Assembly: GCA_903970355.1 (NCBI GenBank)
Contig: CAJCIF010000291.1
Coordinates: forward strand, 1-10,670
Length of the DNA stretch: 10,670 bases
Direction of reading: 5' to 3'
From: Actinomycetota bacterium
GTDB taxonomy: Bacteria; Cyanobacteriota; Vampirovibrionia; Obscuribacterales; Obscuribacteraceae
In this document: positions 5,488 to 10,670 of the stretch, in pieces
Position numbering within the stretch: position 1 is the first letter of the stretch
Layout of the letters: every line of letters starts with the position of its first letter
Program-made: the position numbers and the translations under genes
Notes under the pieces: generated by a model
Database searches by the model: none
The model's input: the letters and a program-made list of their open reading frames with translations, nothing else
What the model was told of the DNA's origin: nothing

Positions 5488-7948
5488 TGAATGCGATATA
5501 TACGGCGAGAGCTAAACCTAGTAGCCAGATAAACAATCCTAATTTTAAACTCTCCGGATCGTATTTGAACTCAACCATGTGCTTTCCAGTTGATACAAAA
5601 ACACCACGCATGAAGCCATTTGCAGCATAAATCTTCACTTCTTTGCCATCCACAAATGCCTTCCAACCAGCATAGTTTTGATCGTTCAAAACTAAGAGAG
5701 CGAGTTTGTTGGTATAGACGTTGATTCGCACATATTCAGGATCATCCTTTTCAATTGCAGATTCCGATGGACTCACAGCAGTGCCGTTCGTTTGTTCGTC
5801 CGGATTGAGCACATCCTCTTCACCCTGGCGTTCTACTGCAATATTTTCAAATTCATCAAAAGCGTTAGAAGATGGCATCACAATCCCTTCAAGAGCAACG
5901 TTGTGATTTTTGATCCAGCGCCATTTGTTTGCCAGGTAGCATCTGGGAAGGTGCTTCAAGACTTTGTAGATCCGGACATTCTCCTTTTCACTTTCAACTT
6001 CCAACTTGAAAAACCGGTTATCCAAAATCGGCATAGGTATTACATCAAAGATCACTCGAAACTTCTGAGTTACGACATATGCTGTTGAAGTGAGAGAACA
6101 GTACCGTGCCAGGGGCAAGTCGGTTGTCGCATTGATCTCCGGACGGGCTGATTGGCTTGACTCAAGATAAGAATGAAGACCAACATGATAATAGTCACCG
6201 GCCATGGTGCCTTCGAAACCCATCGTTTCCGGAATGCCAAAATCGATATTGGTATCCGGCTTAAGCATATCTCTTATGTACTGCATGTTCCCAACTAAGG
6301 CCAGGTGCTTATTAGTCGGAAGATAATTGAAGGGAACAGTGAATCGTTCTATACACAGCTCCATAACCCTTGCATCCGGACCAATGCCATCGCGCTTCTC
6401 GAGTAACCTAATCTGATCTGCGCTGTAGGACGGATTATTCCAGTACCCTGGTTCTGCCCCCTGACGCTCTAGTTGCCAGGCAGAAAATCCCAACCCAACT
6501 GCAGCGAGGCAAATGGGAACCGCTATTTGCCATTGTTTTCCTACCTTTTCGCAATTGGCGAAGTGCTGGAGCATGCATATGAAAAGCCCAGAGGCAGTGG
6601 CTATGATGCCTGCTGTCCCTATATTGAGAGCTCCCAATATTTTTGTTTTGTCAAAGAAGTGAGGCAGCGAAACAAACGGCACGATCACTTGCCCACGTAA
6701 AGCCTCTTCAACAACGAGCAAAGAAAGAATTCCTAAAACCGACCAGACTATCGTCACGCCTTTAACAGGTACGCGCTTCTCCAAACTAGATTTGACACCA
6801 CATGCAGCTAATAACGCCGCTGATCCTACCGTGAGATACAGCCACTTTATTGGAAAGCGGACAACTGAAAAACCCGGAACATACTTAACCAGAAACGGAA
6901 GAACCGGAGTGTTCTCTCCCATGCTTATTAGAAGAGAGGAGGCAAATAGTGCTACTACAATCCATCTTCCACGCCATTGTTTGTCTGTCGCTCCCCAAAG
7001 TGCATAAGTGAATGCGATTGGACCAATGAATGCACAAGACACATAGGGGAGCAGATTTACATCGCTAATGAGCGGCCGAAGTTCGGCCTGGTAATAACGC
7101 AAGTCGCCCAAGCTGGCGCCAATAACCATTGATATCGCATCAAACCAATTGGCGCTATACAAAAAGATCTCGGGAAGTTGCAAACCTGAAGCCCGCCGAG
7201 ATACAGCCAACCATTCACCAACCGGAAGCAATTCAGGAAGAGTGAATACGAATGCCAGGAACAATCCACGTATCTGCCAAATAAGCGCAGTCCCACGCGC
7301 TGTAAAAGCGATATATGAAATTATCAATAAAAGACTGGGCCCACTAATTTCTGGACGCCCCGATAAAATGAGCATGGCCATACTGATGCTGCAAAGTATC
7401 ATCCGCCAAAACATTTTTTGATCGGTTGCTTTTTGAAGATTGCGAACTGCCCAAAGTGAAAAGATTGTCCACGCTGCGCCAGCAACAAGACTGTGATTGC
7501 TTGAAAGGCAAAACATATATCCGGAGAGTGAATATATTAAAGTGCCCATTGCTGCTGCTGCATCTGGCCAATCGAAGCTTCGCGCAAATAAATAAATTCC
7601 TGTTGCAGCCAGCATCTGATGAAAAATCATGCTCGTTGCCAACGCACAATCGAAAGGCAAGAGAACGAACAACCAATCTGGCAAATAGAAGAGACTCGGA
7701 AATGTGATTGCAATTTGCGGCATTCCACAATAGTTGTAAGTATTCCAGAGCGGAAAGTGCCCCTGATGAATTGAGTTGGAGAGAAACCTCGCCTGAGGCT
7801 CAAGAAAGAACGTGGTGTCGGTGTAAAAGAAGCACTGCGCACCGATCAAATATGGCCAATAGAAGCAAACAAGGAAAACAAACTCACCAAGCAAGAAATA
7901 TAAAAAGGGGTGCTTACTTATCGCTGTGCTTATGCGATAAAGAGTCAT
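5456..7948 (-). CDS. YfhO family polytopic membrane protein
   Basis: An 830-residue protein of the YfhO family, large membrane proteins related in layout to lipid-linked sugar glycosyltransferases; Bacillus subtilis YfhO is linked to glycosylation of lipoteichoic acid. The N-terminus has a first membrane helix at about 14-36, then an extracytoplasmic loop with D44 (YTDTTFFLEP) and the family signature GHFPLWN at 63-69 before GMPQ. Many further hydrophobic segments follow to about residue 500. A soluble region of about 300 residues comes next, then NYAGWKAFVDG at 758-768, a YDPESLKLG segment at 796-804, and a last helix at about 803-822. An acidic, Ser/Pro-rich stretch at 709-738 looks like an inserted linker. 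The start is ATG at 7948, with GGAAA upstream. It probably modifies an envelope glycan with a sugar from a polyprenyl carrier; substrate unknown. Confidence 0.88.
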   Translation of the reverse strand: MTLYRISTAISKHPFLYFLLGEFVFLVCFYWPYLIGAQCFFYTDTTFFLEPQARFLSNSIHQGHFPLWNTYNYCGMPQIAITFPSLFYLPDWLFVLLPFDCALATSMIFHQMLAATGIYLFARSFDWPDAAAAMGTLIYSLSGYMFCLSSNHSLVAGAAWTIFSLWAVRNLQKATDQKMFWRMILCSISMAMLILSGRPEISGPSLLLIISYIAFTARGTALIWQIRGLFLAFVFTLPELLPVGEWLAVSRRASGLQLPEIFLYSANWFDAISMVIGASLGDLRYYQAELRPLISDVNLLPYVSCAFIGPIAFTYALWGATDKQWRGRWIVVALFASSLLISMGENTPVLPFLVKYVPGFSVVRFPIKWLYLTVGSAALLAACGVKSSLEKRVPVKGVTIVWSVLGILSLLVVEEALRGQVIVPFVSLPHFFDKTKILGALNIGTAGIIATASGLFICMLQHFANCEKVGKQWQIAVPICLAAVGLGFSAWQLERQGAEPGYWNNPSYSADQIRLLEKRDGIGPDARVMELCIERFTVPFNYLPTNKHLALVGNMQYIRDMLKPDTNIDFGIPETMGFEGTMAGDYYHVGLHSYLESSQSARPEINATTDLPLARYCSLTSTAYVVTQKFRVIFDVIPMPILDNRFFKLEVESEKENVRIYKVLKHLPRCYLANKWRWIKNHNVALEGIVMPSSNAFDEFENIAVERQGEEDVLNPDEQTNGTAVSPSESAIEKDDPEYVRINVYTNKLALLVLNDQNYAGWKAFVDGKEVKIYAANGFMRGVFVSTGKHMVEFKYDPESLKLGLFIWLLGLALAVYIAFISRANSRPVH

Positions 7949-8018
7949 TTGAAAATTTCCATATTGGCAACTCGCTGCAACTTAAGGCTTATTGCCTCAA
8001 ATAATAGCAATCAGAAGT

Positions 8019-8516
8019 ATGTTCATCCGTACAGCAAAAACCACCGACAGCAACGACATGGCTGAGCTTTTTATGAGAGTTTGCCAGGTTTCGCTTTCGC
8101 CATATTTGCCGGAAGGGTTTTTGAAGCGATTTGATTTTGAAATACAGAAAGCGAAATACGCAGAGCGAGCTGTCGATCCAAATTGGATTCAAATCGTGGC
8201 AGTTGAAAATGGAAAAGTTATTGGTTTTGTCGCAGCGAAAGATAACGACGCCGAGCCGCTGTCTTACCGAAAACAAATCAGATCGATGTATGTTGATCCT
8301 GATTGGCAAAGACAGAACATTGGCAGTCTGTTGTTTGAAGTCCTTACAGACATGTTGAAATTGCAAGGTCCGGTCAGCATGATGCTCTGGTGCATAAAAG
8401 CCAATACAGTCGCCTGCTCCTTCTACGAAAAACATGGCGGAAAGCGAATTGAAAATGTGGCACCACCACTGGAATACAGTGAGATGCCCCATGTGATTTA
8501 TGCGTGGGGTGGTTAG
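8019..8516 (+). CDS. GNAT family N-acetyltransferase
   Basis: A 165-residue acetyltransferase of the GNAT fold, which transfers the acetyl group of acetyl-CoA to an amine. MFIRTAK begins the first strand, IQIVAVENGKVIGFVA (57-72) gives strands 2-3, and IRSMYVDPDWQRQNIGSLLF (88-107) is motif A. The pyrophosphate-binding loop reads QRQNIG, so the first glycine of the usual Q/RxxGxG/A is asparagine, a tolerated variation. NTVACSFYEKHGGK at 129-142 is motif B, with the tyrosine often acting as general acid. The substrate cannot be predicted. The ATG at 8019 starts exactly where family members begin, but its binding site (AGAAG) is very close. A TTG at 7992 with TAAGG upstream would add nine residues. 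It is divergent from the YfhO gene and convergent with the paralogue pair, so it is probably transcribed alone. Confidence 0.88.
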   Translation: MFIRTAKTTDSNDMAELFMRVCQVSLSPYLPEGFLKRFDFEIQKAKYAERAVDPNWIQIVAVENGKVIGFVAAKDNDAEPLSYRKQIRSMYVDPDWQRQNIGSLLFEVLTDMLKLQGPVSMMLWCIKANTVACSFYEKHGGKRIENVAPPLEYSEMPHVIYAWGG

Positions 8517-8533
8517 ACTAGGAGCTACTAACC
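8511..8533. repeat. Short palindrome between convergent genes
   Basis: GGTTAG at 8511-8516 pairs with CTAACC at 8528-8533, and an inner TAG/CTA pair (8519-8521 with 8525-8527) tightens the hairpin. It spans the stop codon of the acetyltransferase and abuts the stop of the minus-strand gene ending at 8534. There is no T run on either side, so termination is doubtful, but its placement between convergent genes fits a weak bidirectional terminator. Confidence 0.35.
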
Positions 8534-9307
8534 TTACTGCGCAGGCAATCCCGCTTTCCGTCTTTCGTAATCCATCACACGCGATTCGCCTTGGACGCGA
8601 TCTGCGTATTTGCCTTGCACATCGGAATAATCATCATCAATGAGGATCGGTGCGTTTTTGATGCCGTGATAGTTATCGACTAATTTAAGAGTGTGTCCAT
8701 CTTTGTCCGTCAATTCTTCGTACACCTTTCCATCAGCTGTTGGTGGGTATTTAATAAGCTGTTCGTGCGTTCCATCAGCATTTGTGCTCTGAATCATTTT
8801 GAAACCGTCCGGGTAACTAACCATGATATTGCTCTCTTTGTTATCTGGAGATTTTTCGACGAATCTAGAGACACCGTCCGAATCTACTGTTCTAACAGCA
8901 CTCCAGCCATCAGGGTATTTATATGTAGTTACCTGGTCGGAGCCGTTTTGAACTGTCTGCATGATCGGTTTTCCATGATCTGTCGGTGCGATATGCTTAA
9001 CTACATCACTTTCACTGATAGGTGTAGTGGTTTTGCCATCCGTGATGACAGCTCCATTTCCACTGGGCGGAATCTCTATATGAGCTTTAGGAAAACCGAG
9101 CTTTTCGAGCGTGGCTTCTGGCATGCCTAAAGCAATGAGGCTGTCGGCATCTCTCTGCAAATTTTTAGTTGTATTTGCTGGATTTGATAAATCAGTATCC
9201 CTTCTAATAATGGCCGCTGCATCTGCTGCGGCAGTTTGCATGTCATTATGCGAAATGTCGTTTTTCAAATTAGCAATGAGTTGATCTGGTTGTAATTGCG
9301 GAGCCAT
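8534..9307 (-). CDS. DG-repeat protein of unknown function, distal paralogue
   Basis: A 257-residue soluble protein I do not recognise, with a tandem paralogue upstream. Residues 1-72 are predicted helical and include DTDLSNPANTTKNLQRDA (37-54), identical in both copies. After PKAHIEIPP (73-81) the protein becomes beta-like and repetitive. Asp-Gly turns occur at 133, 144, 167, 178, 192 and 203, with DN at 155, so the spacing is 11, 11, 12, 11, 14 and 11 residues. Aromatic YPDG motifs begin at 131 and 165. The C-terminus holds IDDDYSDVQ (223-231) and a basic, charged end with RVMDYERRK (243-251). No signal peptide, membrane segment or cysteine is present. The ATG has GGGAGG (plus-strand complement 9318-9323) at a long 10 nt spacing. 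It lies 34 bp after its paralogue, clearly in one operon. Function unknown. Confidence 0.85.
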   Translation of the reverse strand: MAPQLQPDQLIANLKNDISHNDMQTAAADAAAIIRRDTDLSNPANTTKNLQRDADSLIALGMPEATLEKLGFPKAHIEIPPSGNGAVITDGKTTTPISESDVVKHIAPTDHGKPIMQTVQNGSDQVTTYKYPDGWSAVRTVDSDGVSRFVEKSPDNKESNIMVSYPDGFKMIQSTNADGTHEQLIKYPPTADGKVYEELTDKDGHTLKLVDNYHGIKNAPILIDDDYSDVQGKYADRVQGESRVMDYERRKAGLPAQ

Positions 9308-10158
9308 AGCGAGATTTCCTCCCGGAAACGTGTTGAAAAAACTATTGTTGAGCAGGCACTCCTGATTTCCGTCTTTCGTAATCCATCACACGCCATTCGC
9401 CTTGAACGCGATCTGCGTATTTGGCTTGCACATCGGAATAGTCATCATCAATGAGGACAGGTGCGTCTTTTATGCCGTGATAGTTTTCGATCAATTTACG
9501 AGTATTTCCCTTGTCGTCCGTAAATTCTTCATACACCTTTCCATCAGCTGTGGGTGGGTACTGAATAAGCTGTGAATGTGTTCCATCAGCATTGTTGGCC
9601 TGAATCATATTGAAACCATCCGGGTAACTAACAATGGTGTTACTCTCTTTGTTATCCGGTGATTTTTCGACGGTTCTAGAGACGCCTTCTGAATCTTCTG
9701 TTTTTACAGCAGTCCAGCCATCAGGGAATGTATATGTAGTTACTTTGTTGGGACCGTCTTGAACTGTGCTTTCGGTCGGCTTTCCATGATCTTTTGCTGC
9801 GATATTCGTTACTACGTCACTTTGATTAACTGGCATACTGGTTTTGCCATCAGTAATCACAGCTCCTTTATCTTGGTCAGGCGGTATCTCAATATGTGCC
9901 TTCGGGAGAATACCGAGCTTTTCCAGTGTCTCCCCCGACATGCCGGCGCTAATAAGAGCGGACGCATCTCTTTGCAAATTTTTAGTGGTGTTTGCTGGAT
10001 TCGATAAATCAGTATCTCTAGCAATGATCGCTGCTGCATCTTGTGCGATCGCTTTCGTGTTCTGTCTTGAAACGTCATTCTGCAAATGGGCAAGCAGTGG
10101 ATCTTGTTGAACTAGCTGTTCTTGTTGCAATTGCGGAGCCATGGCGAGATTACCCCCC
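8540..10158 (-). repeat. Tandem gene duplication, two diverged copies
   Basis: Two direct copies, about 8540-9323 and 9350-10158, cover the ribosome binding region, the whole coding sequence and the last codons of both DG-repeat genes. By hand alignment 188 of 257 residues are identical (about 73%). The main indel is seven residues near the N-terminus (VQQDPLL only in the upstream copy). Similarity fades outside the Shine-Dalgarno region and after the stop codons, so the duplicated unit is essentially gene plus binding site, without the promoter. Confidence 0.9.
9342..10142 (-). CDS. DG-repeat protein of unknown function, promoter-proximal paralogue
   Basis: A 266-residue paralogue of the downstream gene, with the same order: a helical N-terminal region, PKAHIEIPP, the Asp-Gly repeat region, and the closing DDDYSDVQ and RVMDYERRK motifs. 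Differences cluster at the N-terminus, where VQQDPLL is inserted after residue 10, and in charged positions on either side of the DG turns, while the turns themselves and the strands YPPTADGKVYEE and VEKSPDNKESN are unchanged. That pattern suggests selection on a fold rather than decay. The start is ATG at 10142, matching the paralogue; the frame is open for 12 more codons upstream but these have no counterpart in the other copy. The binding site is GGGGGG (complement of 10153-10158), a weaker version of the GGGAGG in the other copy, at the same 10 nt spacing. Function unknown. Confidence 0.85.
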   Translation of the reverse strand: MAPQLQQEQLVQQDPLLAHLQNDVSRQNTKAIAQDAAAIIARDTDLSNPANTTKNLQRDASALISAGMSGETLEKLGILPKAHIEIPPDQDKGAVITDGKTSMPVNQSDVVTNIAAKDHGKPTESTVQDGPNKVTTYTFPDGWTAVKTEDSEGVSRTVEKSPDNKESNTIVSYPDGFNMIQANNADGTHSQLIQYPPTADGKVYEEFTDDKGNTRKLIENYHGIKDAPVLIDDDYSDVQAKYADRVQGEWRVMDYERRKSGVPAQQ

Positions 10159-10187
10159 AGGAAATGTTGTTGATTCAATTTCGTTAG

Positions 10188-10216
10188 TAAGTAGGTCGGA
10201 CTCGAATGGTTGTCAA
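10188..10216 (-). promoter_or_regulatory. Candidate promoter of the DG-repeat operon
   Basis: On the minus strand a consensus -35 TTGACA (complement of 10211-10216) is followed after 17 nt by TACTTA (complement of 10188-10193), a poor -10. Transcription would start near 10181, about 40 nt before the ATG at 10142. A perfect -35 with a weak -10 suggests moderate or regulated expression. No other candidate in the gap looks better. Confidence 0.45.
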
Positions 10217-10263
10217 TATATTACCGATTCGCTAAAAAGATGTTTCCGAGTTGCTAAATCGCC

Positions 10264-10302
10264 CGAAAATGAAAGGCAACCCTCCAAACCGGGGGTTGCC
10301 TT
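10264..10302 (-). terminator. Rho-independent terminator of the aldo/keto reductase gene
   Basis: A 10 bp perfect stem (10273-10282 with 10293-10302, arms AAGGCAACCC and GGGTTGCCTT on the plus strand) has a 10 nt loop. Read on the minus strand it is followed by TTTCATTTTC. It lies 22 bp after the stop codon of the reductase gene and insulates the DG-repeat operon from it. Confidence 0.85.
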
Positions 10303-10324
10303 CAACTTAGTGCTCTGGGCTAGG

Positions 10325-10653
10325 CTACTTCGACAGTACCAGGTTCTTTTCTTTCAATTGCGCCCATCTGTCTACCTTTGGATCTAACCGATCGGTAGTC
10401 TGGAAGTTGATAATCCAGCTCGGGTATTCAGGTGGCAACTCGCTCACTTCATCCAGCGCTTTCATCTGGGCATCAGTCAATTTGATGTCTACCGCTGCGA
10501 TGTTATCTTCAAGCTGCTTCAGATTTCTGGCCCCGATAATGAGTGATGTGACGACCGGTTTCGCCAGGAGCCATGCAAGAGCAATTCTCGCCGCACTGCA
10601 ATTGTGCTCTTTGGCGATTGGGTTCATCACGTCGAGAATTTTCCAGGTACGTT
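10325..10653 (-). CDS. Aldo/keto reductase, C-terminal fragment
   Basis: The last 108 codons of an aldo/keto reductase, an NADPH-dependent TIM-barrel oxidoreductase for aldehydes and ketones, usually about 320-350 residues. The fragment reads from a WKILDV segment into IAKEHNCSAARIALAWLLAK, the helix-strand pair typical of the barrel end, then VTSLIIGARNLKQLEDN, the cofactor-binding segment (the phosphate-binding arginine follows IIGA). LTDAQMKALDEVSELPPEYP and the C-terminal loop complete it. The gene is truncated by the end of genomic sequence at about 10653. The TAA that appears in frame at 10652-10654 includes an adapter base and is not real, and the internal GTG and ATG at 10630 and 10627 are not starts. 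It ends in TAG at 10325 and is followed by its own terminator. Substrate cannot be told. Confidence 0.9.
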
Positions 10654-10670
10654 AGATCGGAAGAGCACAC
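10654..10670. other. Illumina TruSeq adapter remnant (not genomic)
   Basis: AGATCGGAAGAGCACAC is identical to the first 17 bases of the standard Illumina TruSeq read-1 adapter. It occupies the very end of the window and interrupts a conserved coding frame, as expected from untrimmed adapter read-through assembled into a contig end. Confidence 0.97.

Noticed and set aside
7344..7730. Open frames antisense or out of phase inside the YfhO gene
   Set aside because: The YfhO frame is continuous and carries family motifs across this region; the alternatives have no domain features.
8511..8533. Palindrome as a recombination or attachment site
   Set aside because: It is short, sits exactly between two convergent stop codons, and no integrase or second copy is present.
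8693..9130. Plus-strand ORF of 145 codons antisense to the distal DG-repeat gene
   Set aside because: The paralogous region at 9759-10007 keeps only a shorter, different antisense frame, so the antisense reading is not conserved while the minus-strand proteins are.
8540..10158. Paralogue pair as an assembly duplication artefact
   Set aside because: The copies differ at about a quarter of residues and by a seven-residue indel, far beyond sequencing or assembly error.
10143..10178. Upstream extension of the promoter-proximal DG-repeat protein by 12 residues
   Set aside because: The added residues lie over the aligned ribosome binding site and have no counterpart in the other paralogue; both copies share the ATG of MAPQLQ.
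10043..10387. Plus-strand ORF of 114 codons
   Set aside because: It runs antisense over one gene start, a promoter, a terminator and another gene end; it has no recognisable motif and is best seen as a shadow frame.
1..10670. CRISPR arrays, tRNA or rRNA genes, insertion sequences, phage genes
   Set aside because: No short regularly spaced repeats, cloverleaf pattern, transposase or phage motif was seen on either strand.

Overview
The window is bacterial, moderate in GC, densely coded, and looks like the end of a metagenomic contig. The last 17 bases match the start of the Illumina TruSeq adapter, so the real sequence stops at about 10653. The organism has diderm-type envelope genes (a GT9 heptosyltransferase-like enzyme, type IV pilin) beside a LytR-CpsA-Psr ligase, uses TTG starts often, and carries two copies of the cyanobacterial HIP1 octamer GCGATCGC. 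This mix recalls the Cyanobacteriota and especially their non-photosynthetic relatives (Vampirovibrionia/Melainabacteria, such as Obscuribacterales). That placement is an inference, since no marker gene is present.

Layout, left to right. (1) 2-1306, plus strand: the C-terminal end of a sensor histidine kinase, then a response regulator with an HD-GYP output domain (cyclic-di-GMP hydrolysis). (2) 1185-2279, minus strand: a GT9 glycosyltransferase whose 3' end overlaps the HD-GYP gene by 122 bp, divergent from (3) an LCP-family ligase at 2341-3567. (4) 3626-4057: a small autonomous unit with promoter, 78-residue protein of unknown function and strong hairpin terminator. (5) 4170-5487: a type IV prepilin and a tightly coupled gene for a membrane-anchored protein with TPR-like helices. 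(6) 5456-7948, minus strand: a large YfhO-family polytopic membrane protein overlapping the previous gene tail to tail by 32 bp. (7) 8019-8516: a GNAT acetyltransferase. (8) 8534-10142, minus strand: two tandem paralogous genes of unknown function, about 73% identical as proteins, with an unusual Asp-Gly repeat about every 11 residues. (9) 10325-10653, minus strand: the C-terminal third of an aldo/keto reductase, cut by the contig end.

Much of the window concerns the cell surface: second-messenger control, glycan transfer, attachment of polymers to the wall, a pilin and a YfhO protein associated with envelope glycosylation. The least explained material is the pair of DG-repeat paralogues, followed by the 78-residue orphan and the pilin-coupled TPR-like protein. 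No rRNA, tRNA, CRISPR array, transposase or phage gene was seen. No gene-free stretch exceeds 300 bases; the longest (3568-3744, 3982-4169 and 10143-10324) hold the promoters and terminators listed.
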